A DNA stretch of 64,000 bases from Schistocerca nitens (lineage: Eukaryota > Arthropoda > Insecta > Orthoptera > Acrididae), in the NCBI RefSeq assembly GCF_023898315.1, contig NC_064615.1:733567450-733631449 (forward strand). Direction: 5' to 3'. Below, piece by piece: positions 1 to 10,879 of this stretch; position 1 is the stretch's first letter; every line of letters begins with the position of its first letter. Position numbers and translations under genes: made by a program. The notes below the pieces were generated by a model. The model was not told the DNA's origin, searched no databases, and worked only from the letters and a program-made list of their open reading frames with translations.

Positions 1-714
1 AGACACACTATGTTACCATCAGACATATAGTGCGCCGATCCATCACTAGTATTCAGTTAACGTCTACATGCGTTATAATATTTTAAATAGTTGTATGTCG
101 AGTTTCGTAAGACGAATATGAGGAATGTTCAAACATATGCCTAGAGGAATTTCGACATTTCTCTACACACTTAAGTCGGTGTCGTCGGTGCACCGAGGAC
201 ACAAATCGAATACACGTCTGACTCACCTCTGTGTCTCGAAGACAGCGCGAGAGGTGCTTAGTGCACATAACCTAAAGTCAAGTCTTAGCGTTGTTCATTT
301 GAGTCATTTGATTACACTTGTAAGTCATGTCACCTGCAAATGTATGCGGCTTAAACAGTTCGTGTCTCGTAAAAAAAGGTATACTGGATTATTTGTTTTG
401 ACAACAGTTATTTGTAGTTGCTGAAGTAGCATCTCATCCCAAATCGAAAACTGATTAATTCCGATAATTAGCTAATTATCTCAGCCCATTAACGTGTCTT
501 GTCCAAGATAAGTAATCGGAGTTTGTAATAGCGGAATATTAAGAAATGTCTGAGTAACAACAAATCATTAAATTGGAAAAAAATTTAATCTACTTTACAG
601 TAATTTTGGATTACTGCTTTTTCAATAATGTCAACTATTTTTAGGTTATATATGGAATTAAGAATATATGTACGCCCATTAACAGAGTAATAAATTAGTA
701 ATTTTCTGTGACAG
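1..714. other. Non-coding: intron or upstream DNA of esterase gene A
   Basis: No exon, transposon end or RNA gene could be recognised here. It ends in a 3' splice acceptor, tttctgtgacag, directly before the first visible exon of gene A. Earlier exons (signal peptide, oxyanion hole, nucleophile elbow with the catalytic serine) must lie to the left of the window. Confidence 0.6.
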
Positions 715-880
715 GATAGTGTGAGTTTGTTCAGCTGCGTATGGGCACCTAGTGTTGAACCTGAAAACGATTCCGCGTTTTTGACTGAAGAGCCACAGAA
801 AATTGTGGCTGAGGGTCGCTTCAATAAAGTTCCCTACCTCGCAGGAGCACTTGACCTCGAGCAGTTGAGACAAACGCGGC
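715..880 (+). CDS. Carboxylesterase gene A, internal exon with the putative catalytic acid
   Basis: An exon of a type-B carboxylesterase (alpha/beta-hydrolase), a family that hydrolyses esters of xenobiotics, hormones, odorants or lipids. It follows an acceptor (acag before 715) and ends at the donor gtaagt at 881. It encodes 55 residues plus one base (phase 1). It contains PSVEPENDSAFLTEEP and the family block GRFNKVPYLAG, then ALDLEQ. By comparison with the family pattern (usually GxTxxEG), the Glu coded at 859-861 should be the catalytic acid; the Gly that normally follows is Gln here. Earlier exons are outside the window. The family is firm; the exact subfamily (juvenile hormone esterase-like, alpha-esterase and so on) cannot be decided from this part. 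Confidence 0.88.
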
Positions 881-1702
881 GTAAGTACCGGACGACTTTA
901 TGGTGACTTTTTATTTTTAGCATAATAACTTTTAAGTATTGGAATTAATCTTCACTAATTTGGACAACGACATCCTTTGGAAGCTACAAATCGACATTTT
1001 CAAATATATGTGCTCATATTTACGAACAAAACCTTTTCAACAATTTTTGTATTAAAGTAGTACCACGATCATTTATTAACTAGCTAGCTTTTGAAAAAAT
1101 CTTCTAGCAAGGCGCTGATATTGCCAACATGGAGAATCTGAAGAACTTCCATCAATTGGTCTGTGACAGAACAGAAAACCCAGGTACTAAGAAAATCCTT
1201 TACTGGAGTGTTGAGATGTGACGCCACAGACAAACTAGTAGATAAAAATTCCATTTGTCACCTTTCTATAGCCTACGACAGTCGCAATCAGAGAGTGCTT
1301 AATGGCGTTCTCTGACGGGGGCTTGGAAACGCACGTGGACAAGGAGTTGGTGACGTCACAGTGCGGAATTTCTACGTTCCACTAAATTGAGGAACGTGAA
1401 ATGAAGGTTACGGATCGTGAGATTTTTGCCTCGTGGAGAGGAACGTGGAAAATGAGATACGACGTCGTATTTCGCCAGAAGCAGAACATCGGAGCCGCCA
1501 GATTGTATGGCGTTAACCATCATATTGGATGGGTTTTCTTTCTCTTATAGGACTTGGTATGAATATAAGCTGTTTCAAAGAACCAGAAAATGGAGAATCG
1601 CTTGGAAACGCTTCGTTTTAGCTACGAGTCATTATAATAAAATGACACGAAACTGCATATCTCTAGATAAAGACATCCTGTAGTTGATGTTTTTTAGTGT
1701 TG

Positions 1703-2913
1703 TACACTGAAGCGCCGAAGAAACTGGTATAGGTATGCGTATGCAAATACAGAGATTTGTAAAATACGGCGCTCTGGTCGGCAACGCCTGTATAAGAGAA
1801 GTGTCTTGCGCAGTTGTTAGATCGCTTACTGCTACAAAAATGTAAGGTTATCAAGGTTTAGGAGGGGCTGAGCGTGGCGTTACAGTCGGCGCACGATCGA
1901 TGGGACACAGCAAGTAGATGTAGCAGGGAGCGCTGAAGTGGGCATTTCCCCGTACGGCCAATTCACGGGTGTATCGTGAATATCAGGAATCCGGTAAAAC
2001 ATCAAATCTCGACATCGTTGCGGCCGGAAAAAGACCCTGCAAGAATGGGACCAACGACGACTTAAGAGAATCGTTCAGCGTGACAAAAATGCAACCCTTC
2101 CATAAATTGCTGCAGATGTCAGTGCAGGGCCATCAACAAATGTCTGCGTGCGAAACATTCAACGAAACATCATCGATGTGGGCTCTCGGAGCCGGAGGCC
2201 CACTCATGTATCCTTGGTGACTGGACGATACAAAGCTTTACGCTTTAAATGGGACCGTCAAAACTAAATTGGACTGTTGGTGACTGGAAACATGTTGCCC
2301 GGTCGGACGAGTCTCGTTTCAAATTGTATCAAGCGGATGGACGTGTACGGTTATGGAAACAACCTCATGAATCTGTGGACCCTGCATGTCAGCAGGGGAC
2401 TGTTCACTCTGGTGGAGTCTCTTTAATGGTATGGGGTGTGTGCAGACGGAGTGAGATGGGAACCATGATACGTCTAGATACGACTCTGACACGTGACAGG
2501 TACGTAAGCATGCTGTCCAATCACCTCCATCCACTCATGTCCATTGTGCATTCCGACGGACTTGGGCAATTCCAGCAGTACAATGTGACACCCCACACGT
2601 TCAGAATTGCTACAATGTAACTCCAGGAACACTCTACTGAATTTAAACACTTCCGCTGACAACCAAACTCCACAGACACGAACTTTATTGAGCATACCTG
2701 GGATGCTTCCCAAGTGCTGTTCAGAAGAGATCTCCATCCCGTCGTATTTTTACGGACTTATGGACAGCTCTCCAGGATTCATGGTGTCAATTCCCTTCAG
2801 CGCTACTTCAGATATTAGTCGAGTCCATGCAAGTGTTGCGGCACCTCTGCGTGCTCGCGGGGGCCCTAGACGATATTAGGATGGTGTACCAGTTTCTATG
2901 GCTTTTCAGTGTA
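1703..2913 (+). mobile_element. Tc1-like DNA transposon, decayed (family 1, copy 1)
   Basis: The terminal inverted repeats start TACACTGAAGCGCCGAAG on the left and match the right end (cttttcagtgta, about 2903-2913), with TA at both outer edges as expected for Tc1/mariner insertion. Between them are broken transposase frames on the plus strand, including a SDESRFKLYQADGRVRLW block (first catalytic Asp) near 2300 and FQQYNVTPH near 2570 where the family has an Asp (QQDN); here it is Tyr, so the second catalytic residue is lost. Frameshifts and stops separate the pieces. A second copy of the family lies at 30540-31539. Confidence 0.85.
1969..2877 (+). pseudogene. Broken Tc1-like transposase (family 1)
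   Basis: Remains of a DDE transposase that would cut and paste its own element at TA sites. The N-terminal part (about 1969-2220, REYQESGKTSNLDI) corresponds to the DNA-binding region. The catalytic part (2249-2620) contains the first Asp in SDESRF and lacks the second (Asp to Tyr in QQYN). The C-terminal part is in another frame and ends around 2877 with the family ending RGGPRRY. At least two frameshifts are needed to connect the parts, so no functional product is expected. Confidence 0.8.
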
Positions 2914-2973
2914 GCTTGTGTGCTACGAAAGTGTATCGTCCCAGTGCTACGGCATAATGATGCTCTATCAAAA

Positions 2974-3174
2974 AAAATTGTTCAAATGGCTCTGAGCACT
3001 ATGGGACTTAACTTCTGAGGTCATCAGTCCCCTAGAATTTAGAACTACTTAAACCTAACTAACCTAAGGACATCACACACATCCATGCCCGAGGCAGGAT
3101 TCGAACCTGCGACCGTAGCGGTCGCGCGGTTCCAGACTGTAGCGCCTAGAACCGCTCGGCCACTGAGGCCGGCA
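2974..3174 (-). mobile_element. tRNA-derived SINE, Leu/Ser-like head (full length)
   Basis: On the minus strand it starts with a tRNA-like head (GTGGCCGAGCGGTTCTAGG, box B GGTTCGAATCC) and continues into a tail shared by many copies in this window (CCTTAGGTTAGTTAGG, then GGGGACTGATGACC), ending T-rich. It is flanked by a perfect 14-bp target duplication, ATGCTCTATCAAAA, at 2960-2973 and 3175-3188. It sits inside an intron of gene A. Confidence 0.92.
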
Positions 3175-3502
3175 ATGCTCTATCAAAAACGTGTCTTATT
3201 GGTACAATGTGCATATTAATTATCAAATAATGACATTTGTAGGTACAGCGTTTTGACATTTTATGTCAAATACCGAGGTTTACGTGCTATGTCGTAACTG
3301 TAGTGCAGTTGGTGGCATTGTGGACCCTAAAGCCAAATTGGGAAACGTAACAGGTTTGTGTCTACTTCACTCCTAATTTTCTCATTCACCTTTTGTTTTC
3401 CAACATGTACTGAGTGCTTCCTATTCATTTAATAGAAGTATTAATTCAAAAGTCGATGTTATTTATTATACACAACGTATCTGCTACAATTTTTGTACTA
3501 AT

Positions 3503-3670
3503 GGTTCGAATGGCTCTGAGCACTTTGGGACTTAACAGCTATGGTCATCAGTCCCCTAGAACTTAGAACTACTTAAACCTAACTAACCTAAGGACATCAC
3601 ACAACACCCAGTCATCACGAGGCAGAGAAAATCCCTGACCCCGCCGGGAATCGAACCCGGGAACCCAGGT
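3503..3670 (-). mobile_element. tRNA-derived SINE, Gly-like head, 5'-truncated
   Basis: Same 3' tail as the neighbouring SINE, but attached to a different head: box B GGTTCGATTCCCGG followed by CGGGGTCAGGGATTTTC and a CTCTGCCTCGTGATGACTGG linker. The first part of the tRNA-like head is missing. No clear target duplication was found. Confidence 0.82.
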
Positions 3671-4799
3671 AAAGGCCAATGACTGGAATGTTTCACCAGT
3701 GGTCAGAAGTACAAGTTACACACTGGACGTTTTGGCTATTATGAAACTTTCTGTAAAATATGTGTACCTACTTCTGGTTTTATGGCCTGACTCATGTTTG
3801 TACCTCCCCAGTATATATCTTTTTCAGTGATGGTGAGAAGATTCGAAAAAAATATCCTCTTCCATTCGAATGAAATTAGGAAATGAATTTCGATCTTTAA
3901 ATCTATGGGATGAAGTACGTCATTTTAAAACGTTGTTAGTCAAAGCATCTAGAATCTGGATATTATGAATGCGCAAACTGAAGTTAGACCCTTTACCTCA
4001 ACCATATGCAGTTCAAAACCGGAAGTGAGATGGAAACCCAGTTGTGTTAACGTATTAATTCTACTGCAGTATGTATCTCAGATAGTTGTATTGCATTGTT
4101 TAGTGTTCCTCTACTAGCATTTCGCTGCTCAAACCATCGACGAGTCCAGGTCTTCTTCGACAGTCGCTAACAGAATTAACGCAGAGGTTATACGCGCATC
4201 CGTTTTCGTAAAGAAACCTGGCGGTTTACGAGCCAAACAAAGCCGACAGCGGTCGCTGGAGAACGCTGAGAGCCAAAGCCGTGTTAACCACCTCATCCCG
4301 TATGCTGTGAGGTCGGGTGTGACGTCCGCGTCCACATCAACATCACCTGCTTCGTCCCGTGTGAAGAGGGCATAACAGACGAGGAGCTGTAAACGTGTTG
4401 CAGCATCGGTGGTGGAACGGCGGCACTGCTTTCGCTCTGCAGCGACTCCGCGTTCACCAGTCCGCCACTGTTAAGCGCTACCGGACAAGCGAATACGTAG
4501 CAATTACAAATCATACTACCCCCAGGTGGATCTATCAGCGTCGCAAAGAACTGCTGAGATGTAACATTCTGAATGAATGAAGAGATGGAATGTGCATCAG
4601 TAATCGCCTGGTTGCTTAACTCTCTGTGCTTAACTGGCAGAGACAAAAACCTGAGGCATTGTCTGCTCTATTGTTGAGGCGCAAATGGTAAGGTTTACCT
4701 TGAAACTCCCGGTATTTTAACAGGAAGAAGATAAAATCATTAACCAAAGTCTGGCAAATTAAAGCGACCCGGATCATTTGTGGCAGCATTAACGGGGGA

Positions 4800-5165
4800 G
4801 GAAAAGACCTACAGTTGTTACGTGCAACAGGATCGAGTAACTGCCCATACAGCCGCCAGACGTTGGAGCGCATTTACACGATCCTCACTCCTAATAGTGC
4901 TGTTGGCGGAGGTCAATCTGGGCGCTGCCCTACCTGGTCACTGAGGTCACCTGATCTGTCAGTGTACGATTACTTTGTGTGGGGAGCCCTCACGTCTAAG
5001 GTGTATCACAACAATTCTCATAGTCCTCAAGAATTGTAGCGGAACATTTCGGATGAGACTGCAGCAATTCCAGCAGTCCAGCTTCGATCCGCCTTCAGCA
5101 ACTTGCTGACTATGGCTCAGAAGTGTCAAGAGATGAATGGGGGTCACTTTCAAGATCCCATACAG
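4800..5165 (+). pseudogene. Mariner/Tc1-type transposase C-terminal relic
   Basis: A plus-strand frame contains RSPDLSVYDYFVWGALTSK followed by VYHNNSHSPQEL, the typical end of the catalytic domain of one mariner-type transposase group (RSPDL followed by DFFLWG in intact members). The start of the gene and the ends of the element cannot be recognised. It lies in an intron of gene A. Confidence 0.65.
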
Positions 5166-8148
5166 TCAAGTTAGTACTGTTACTTTTCTCTGCTGTGTTC
5201 CTTTGTACCCTGGAACTTTATTCTTCGGGCCACTTTTATTTGCCACACATTGTAGCTTTATCATTAATATACAAAATCAAAATTAATGGTGGTAACTCGC
5301 TTTCCTGCTGGCAACTCTGGCACTATTAAATTTTAAGCAATGAGAACCGTATGGGCGCAAAGCACAGAAACAAAGTCATGTTTGTGAAAATTAAATTTAC
5401 ACACAAACCACCGGTCTTTTAGGCCTGAATTGTTTTTACCCAAGTCTCAACATCCCATACTTTCTATGAAAAAATAATGTATCCACTTCATGTTACGAAA
5501 TATTAATATTTAATATTATAATTTTATTAATGGTAATTCACAAAATTTCCATACATGGGCTAGTGATAATAGCGTCTATTTCACACTTATAAAATATTTA
5601 ATTGATGTGAAACCATAAGTAGAGCACAAAGAACAGATACTTAATGCACCACAAACACAATTATTGCACATTCCAACATCTGATATTCTTCATTATCATC
5701 AATTTCTTTAGGCAAATTCTGTGGCTTGAAGTTCTTATAAAACTGCCAGTGCACCTCAGATTAGGAAGTATCACTACTCTGTATTTGATGTAGGCTTTAA
5801 ATTGTGTTGTCCAACCACAGTTAACAGTTGAGCAGCTCAGAGCAATAAAATTATGCTTTGTGCTTTGGTCGCATAAGAAAATGTATAGCCGAGAAATCTG
5901 CGACGCAGCTTTTCGTGAATATTCATATATGCAGTATGGGGCTACAGATATACATAATGTTGGTTCACCATAAGATTAAAAGATGTCAGGAGCATGGATA
6001 CATGGTACATTCTCAAAATTGGTAGCGGTTTCCTTTAGGCTCTTAAGCCTCTTAGTGCCTCAGTGTTAATATTGTGCAAGCTTGCTACTTTCTTTTATAA
6101 TCTGAAGGTTAATAAAAATGGCAAGGTACTGTTCATCAGAACACAGGAAGGAGTTGTGATCTATATAACAATAGATTATTCATTCTTAACATCATAAGAC
6201 AAAAAATGACTAAAGAAACATCACACAAACATTTTCATTTGGCAAACACTTTCACTAATATGGGGTCTATGGTAGACAAAGTGATCAGCTGAGGATCGAC
6301 ACACGACACTAGCTAGAACACTAATCACTCTATCTGACTTCATACACGTGAATACGGGGTACGGCACAAAAACTACGCCACCATCAAACACATATACTCT
6401 ACTATTCCAAAAAGAAAAATATGGTTCGAAAGAACAGGGTGCTCAGAAATATATATTAGACCCCTAAGTGGCAGCAGCGAATACTTTACCCTTCTGCTGG
6501 TCAGGGCGGCACACCACAAAGCGTTCGGCGACTGAAGTCATGGACAGCAGCAATCTCTTATTAATGGCGCGCGCCCGAAAAACGCAAGTACGCGGTCTCA
6601 CGTTCAGCTAATTCGGAACGCAGATACTTCCCTATGAGTCTCTGAAACCCTGGTGGATTCCAGTGTGCTGGTGGACCTCTTTGCTGGTCTGCTAAACCAA
6701 TTTGACTCCGTCCCACGATTATGTGCGACAGAATAGGTCAAATGTTTGGACAGCCGACTCAAGACAAATAAGTACACCATCATATCACTCGTTCGTGCGT
6801 GATGCTAGAAGCAATACCTCTGTTGGTTCAGAAGGTGACTGGCACATGTTCTAAGCGGCACACTAGCAAAGGACACAAGTCTCACTGTTTAGGTAGAGAC
6901 CTGCAATTCTTTACTAGCGAAGCACCAGTACACGAGTGACCACTTCTCTTTCTCTCCGCTTTCCTCGCCAGCTCGGGAGCAATGCCCATTTACTTCTTAG
7001 ACTACTCCCACTTTAGTACAAGTCAATCACGAGCTGGAGTGCTGCATTCGAAGATGGGAGATTGTTCCTTGCTCTGCATACACCGATCTGACCAATCAGA
7101 GATATTAAAGTCAATTGGGAGAAAAGAAAAAAAGATTCAGATTCACGGCCTCTTTCCCACGCTTTTACACCATGTCTTTTGCTAACAACATGACCAGGAT
7201 GGAACCACAGCCCTCCATAAAAAGATTGGTATCTCCCCTGTTGCGTCCATTTCGAAATTTCCAAAGAACAGCTGTAAAATCGCTAAAAGCCTCTTGCCTT
7301 AACAAATATGTTTTGTAACAGAGTCTGGACGTCTGGGCGCCAGTGACCTGTCCCACAGAAACTCGCAGAACCCTCACAGTCGTCTCATCGACTTCTTGCC
7401 TAACAAGGGCCCATCCTCTGCTTTATTTCCGGTCTTCAAAGCTTTGGCCATTGCGGCAGCATCTCCTCGGCGCTAGTCAGCCTACCTGGACGTGACCGCT
7501 GACCGACCGGCATCATCCAAACGTGTCTACACAATGAGACCGTGGAAGGCGGCAGTCCAGAAATGTTTTCACCCAGGTTTCGCGAAAAAAATCGCGCTTC
7601 CCTCGGCCCTCAGTCCCCGTATGCTTTTACTGCAGTCGCTTAAATCGGCACCGTATTCTTTTGAATGCAGGTAAAGCTTACCACTATTCCTCCACTAGAG
7701 CACACAAGCAAGAGCGTTAACTACTGCCCACCATTTCATCATGATGTATGAAGTCAGATCGTAATAAAGATCATCTTCCCTAAGAACATTAAGTGGCATG
7801 TCACCGAATCAGGAGTGAGAGTGTCCTGCAATCTCTCAATGGTTGCGCGCAGAACGCATTATTAGCTTAACAGAGAGGCCTCGATAAGAGTGTTATCTTA
7901 TAGTCATGTTAAATATCTCGCATTCCCAATCATGTAACAGCCGAAAAACTTTGCATCAAATTTTCTTCTAGAGAAGAAACGCGTTTTAACACATGTGTAA
8001 GATATAACAAACGAATTCCCGTAGTGATTTACTTCCGTATATCTCAGAGAAATCAAATTTTCTCCTTTTTTTCCCTTTCTCTTCCTGTTTTGCTTCAATA
8101 TTTTTGTAGGCTGTGCTCTCTCATATTTCAACTTTTCCATTCTGACAG

Positions 8149-8190
8149 GAAACGGAGTGTTATCCACAGAGGAACAAGTGAGCAATTTAA
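8149..8190 (+). CDS. Carboxylesterase gene A, exon 2 left half (cut by piggyBac)
   Basis: It follows the acceptor tctgacag. The first two bases complete the split codon from the previous exon; then codons give NGVLSTEEQVSNL, in the same frame as the right half at 10880. The TTAA at 8187-8190 is the target of the piggyBac element. Without the element and one TTAA copy the exon reads straight on into NENFDTIVG, a continuous esterase segment. With the element present, translation continues 14 codons into the transposon and stops at TGA 8232-8234, before the catalytic histidine. Confidence 0.88.
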
Positions 8191-8203
8191 CCCTGCTGTT
8201 CTG

Positions 8204-8224
8204 TTCGGGTCTATATGACCCGAA
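8204..8224. promoter_or_regulatory. Palindrome in piggyBac left end (copy 1)
   Basis: TTCGGGTC-TATAT-GACCCGAA, an interrupted perfect palindrome overlapping the inner edge of the left terminal repeat. Equivalent palindromes lie at 8381-8400 and 10817-10835. Their placement near both ends suggests binding sites for the transposase or the CRD zinc finger (inference). Confidence 0.7.
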
Positions 8225-8380
8225 ACGAATATGAACGTTATTTTACATTATGTAAATACCAATATATATTTATGAAACTTTGTGACTTTGTCTGAAAATG
8301 GATGAGCAGCATGTGTTTTAAAAGGTTTTAAAAAAGTTTAAGAAGTTTGGGCTTCAACTGTAATAGTTGCATATGTAATG

Positions 8381-8400
8381 TTCGGGTCATAATGACCCGA
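8381..8400. promoter_or_regulatory. Palindrome in piggyBac left end (copy 2)
   Basis: TTCGGGTCATAATGACCCGA, 157 bases inside the first palindrome. Same half-site CGGGTCA as the other two copies. Confidence 0.65.
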
Positions 8401-8636
8401 CACAAATATGTTTAGTGTAACTCGTATTTATTTCTAAAATCTGGAAATGGCGAAAATTATTTTTGTTGTGTTGTGTGGGAATAGTGACTGCATCATTCCA
8501 ACTTACTCTCAACAATCACCTAAAGCTCCATGCGTTCACAACAATGGGCTTGTTTGTTGCTTTCCCCAGGAAATAATAATTGGCAGTTCTCAATAATTGG
8601 AATGCTTTGTTTCTGCCCAGTTTGACTTGTGACACC

Positions 8637-10304
8637 ATGGCGATGAGACCATTGAATGATCGTGAGTTGGAAGAAATAGTAAATGCCTCACCAGATGAAG
8701 GATCACTTTCTGAGTTTGAAGATCACATCAGCAATGCATCTGAAAGCGAGTGTTCCGATGACAGTTACGACAGTCCACAGCCCATACAAAATAGTGTAGA
8801 GACTTTTCTTTCTAAAAATGGGAATATAGAATGGCAGTTGCATCCACCAGCACAACATGGTCGCCTACCAGCTTCGAACATCATCAAGAGTACCCCAGGA
8901 GTTACCAGGTATGCAGTCAGCAGAATATCTGATGTAAAATGTTCATTTGAAGCAGTATTTCACACAGCGCTTCAAAATGAAATAATAGAGATGACAAATA
9001 TTGAAGGGCAGCGAGTTTATGGTGAACAGTGGACAGATATTGATGGTTCTGTTTTCCATGCATACTTAGGACTCTTACTCCTAGCGGGTGTATATCGATC
9101 TCATGGGGAGTCTACAAAAAGTTTGTGGGATAAAGATACTGGGCGAAACATATTTCGAGCAACCATGTCTCATGAAACATTCTGTAAGATATCACGTGTC
9201 CTGCGATTTGACAAGAAATCTACTAGAGAGGAAAGACGACGTACTGACAAACTTGCCGCAATTCGTAGTATTTGGGAGAAGTGGGTAGAGGTCCTTCCTA
9301 AACTGTATAATCCAGGAGAAAATGTTACTGTTGACGAGCAGTTAGTAGCATTTAGAGGTCGCTGTCCATTCAAGCAGTATATCCCAAGTAAACCGGCAAA
9401 ATATGGGATCAAAATATGGACCATGTGTGACAGCAAAACTTCATACGTACTGAAAGCCCAAATTTATACAGGAAAGGTGAGTGGAGCGGCACCAGAAAGA
9501 AATCAGGGAATGAGGGTGGTATCTGATCTCACTTCTGAGTTACGTGGTCAGAATATCACGTGTGACAACTTTTTTACGTCGTACAATTTGGGGCAGCTGC
9601 TTCTGAAAAGGAAATTGACTATGTTGGGAACTATACGGAAAAATAAGCCGGAGCTTCCACACAAAATGACCAACAAGGAGGTACACAGCTCTTCATTTTA
9701 CTTCACAAATGACACTACTGTGGTTAATTATATTCCTAAGAGACACAAGAATGTTGTACTTATGAGCACTCTCCACCATGATGCGGAAATCAGTGACAGG
9801 GCTGATAAGAAGCCAAAAATGATTTTGGACTATAATTCAACCAAAGGTGCTGTAGACACGCTTGATCAGTTATTAGGTACATATACATGCAAACGAAAAA
9901 GTAATAGGTGGCCAATGATAGTTTTCTACAATATTCTTGATGTTTCTGCTTATAATGCATACGTTTTGTGGATTTCGGTTGACCCTAATTGGAATGCAAG
10001 CAAATTGACTAGAAGGAGAATATTCTTGGAGGAACTTGGAAAGTCACTGATAAAAGAACATATTGCATCAAGAACGCATTTCCCAAGAACAGAAGATTCT
10101 TTGAGAATGGTCACAAGCATCCAAAACCCGAATGATGTGGGTGGTGTGTCAGAATCGGTAACAACAAGAAAATCTACAAAACGTGCACGCTGTAAGTTCT
10201 GTCCATCAAGTAATGACAATAAAACAAACATGGTGTGTGGAAAATGTAGTAAACATATTTGCAAGAAACATGTAACCTACTTGTGTCCACAGTGCAAGCA
10301 GTAA
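8637..10304 (+). CDS. piggyBac-type transposase, 555 residues, apparently intact
   Basis: DDD transposase that excises the element precisely and reinserts it at TTAA in the nucleus. The ATG at 8637 (MAMRPLNDRELEEIV) was chosen because the open frame upstream has no ATG. The N-terminus is acidic (SEFEDHISNASESECSDDSY). The catalytic core has VDEQLVAFRGRCPFKQYIPS (first Asp region), NITCDNFFTSYNLG (second Asp) and KGAVDTLDQLLGTY (third Asp region, as in piggyBac VDTLDQ). The C-terminus is a cysteine-rich zinc-binding domain, CKFCPSS then CGKCSKHICKKH and CPQCKQ, which in the family binds the transposon ends. The length is near that of Trichoplusia piggyBac (594). No stop or frameshift is seen. 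Confidence 0.93.
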   Translation: MAMRPLNDRELEEIVNASPDEGSLSEFEDHISNASESECSDDSYDSPQPIQNSVETFLSKNGNIEWQLHPPAQHGRLPASNIIKSTPGVTRYAVSRISDVKCSFEAVFHTALQNEIIEMTNIEGQRVYGEQWTDIDGSVFHAYLGLLLLAGVYRSHGESTKSLWDKDTGRNIFRATMSHETFCKISRVLRFDKKSTREERRRTDKLAAIRSIWEKWVEVLPKLYNPGENVTVDEQLVAFRGRCPFKQYIPSKPAKYGIKIWTMCDSKTSYVLKAQIYTGKVSGAAPERNQGMRVVSDLTSELRGQNITCDNFFTSYNLGQLLLKRKLTMLGTIRKNKPELPHKMTNKEVHSSSFYFTNDTTVVNYIPKRHKNVVLMSTLHHDAEISDRADKKPKMILDYNSTKGAVDTLDQLLGTYTCKRKSNRWPMIVFYNILDVSAYNAYVLWISVDPNWNASKLTRRRIFLEELGKSLIKEHIASRTHFPRTEDSLRMVTSIQNPNDVGGVSESVTTRKSTKRARCKFCPSSNDNKTNMVCGKCSKHICKKHVTYLCPQCKQ

Positions 10305-10677
10305 GAAAAGAACTGTAGTATTTTATAAGATGATTGTATTGAAAATTCTGTTGTTTCAAATTTATGTGAATACTTGTGCCTAAACTACAATCAGTAAGAA
10401 GAGAGGATTCTAAAGTTGTAGTGCTTTCTATGTTGGAATGTAATAAAAAAACTGTAGTGTGTTCTGTACTGTAGTGTGCTCTAAGATGAATATCTGTAAT
10501 GACAACTGTCTGTTGTTAGAAAATGTCAATACTTACGTCTAAACTGTCAACAATAAGAATAGAAGTATGGAAAAACTGTAGTGCTTTCTAAGTTGAATGC
10601 CTGTAATGGAAACTGTCTGTTGTTTCAAATTTATGTGCATATTTAAATGAAAAATATCCCTCAATAAAGTTGTATGC

Positions 10678-10700
10678 ATTGTTATTATTATTATTATTAC

Positions 10701-10736
<36 letters not shown>

Positions 10737-10738
10737 TA
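10678..10738 (+). repeat. (TTA)n microsatellite
   Basis: About 20 units of TTA/ATT with one interruption (taccatta), just after the poly(A) signal of the piggyBac transposase. It produces low-complexity Leu/Ile frames that are not genes. Confidence 0.95.
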
Positions 10739-10816
10739 ACAAGGTACTGGAATAGAACAACAATGTCGATAGCTAAAACTGTACCAAAATTTATGTTTCT
10801 AAAGCATTTTGATATG

Positions 10817-10835
10817 TCGGGTCATATTGACCCGA
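10817..10835. promoter_or_regulatory. Palindrome in piggyBac right end
   Basis: TCGGGTCATATTGACCCGA, 40 bases from the right tip. The layout (two on the left, one on the right, different distances from the tips) resembles the asymmetric internal repeats of other piggyBac elements. Confidence 0.65.
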
Positions 10836-10879
10836 ACAGTATATATGTCAAGTAAAAGTGAACAGAACAGCAGGGTTAA

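Larger units (their letters stand above)
881..8148 (+). other. Intron of esterase gene A, 7.3 kb
   Basis: It runs from the donor gtaagt (881) to the acceptor tctgacag (ends 8148). Phase 1 on both sides: the last base of the first exon (c) and the first two of the next (ga) make one codon. It holds a Tc1-like relic, two SINEs and a mariner-type relic, listed separately. In the remaining parts, 881-1702, 3671-4799 and 5170-8148, I see no gene or recognisable element; short open frames there lack family motifs. Confidence 0.75.
8191..10875 (+). mobile_element. Complete piggyBac-type DNA transposon
   Basis: 2685 bp bounded by perfect 16-bp terminal inverted repeats, CCCTGCTGTTCTGTTC at 8191-8206 and its complement at 10860-10875, with TTAA on both sides. 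It has one uninterrupted transposase gene, a poly(A) signal (AATAAA 10663-10668), three copies of a CGGGTC/GACCCG palindrome near the ends, and diverged repeats of about 100 bp after the gene (about 10308-10640). Everything needed in cis and in trans appears to be present, so it may still be mobile. It interrupts an esterase exon. Confidence 0.95.
8187..10879. repeat. TTAA target-site duplication of the piggyBac element
   Basis: TTAA occurs at 8187-8190 and again at 10876-10879, directly outside the terminal inverted repeats. Duplication of exactly TTAA is the hallmark of piggyBac insertion. The coordinates span both copies and the element. Confidence 0.95.

Noticed and set aside
3100-3175. 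tRNA-like sequences with good box A and box B (also in the other SINEs)
   Set aside because: Each continues into a SINE body and common tail and most are flanked by target duplications; none forms an independent tRNA gene with a proper acceptor stem and terminator.
7115-7674. Overlapping short frames in the large intron of gene A
   Set aside because: No recognisable motif or splice context, and frames occur equally on both strands.
10539-10855. Ile- or Leu-rich frames that look like membrane proteins
   Set aside because: Translation of the (TTA)n microsatellite.
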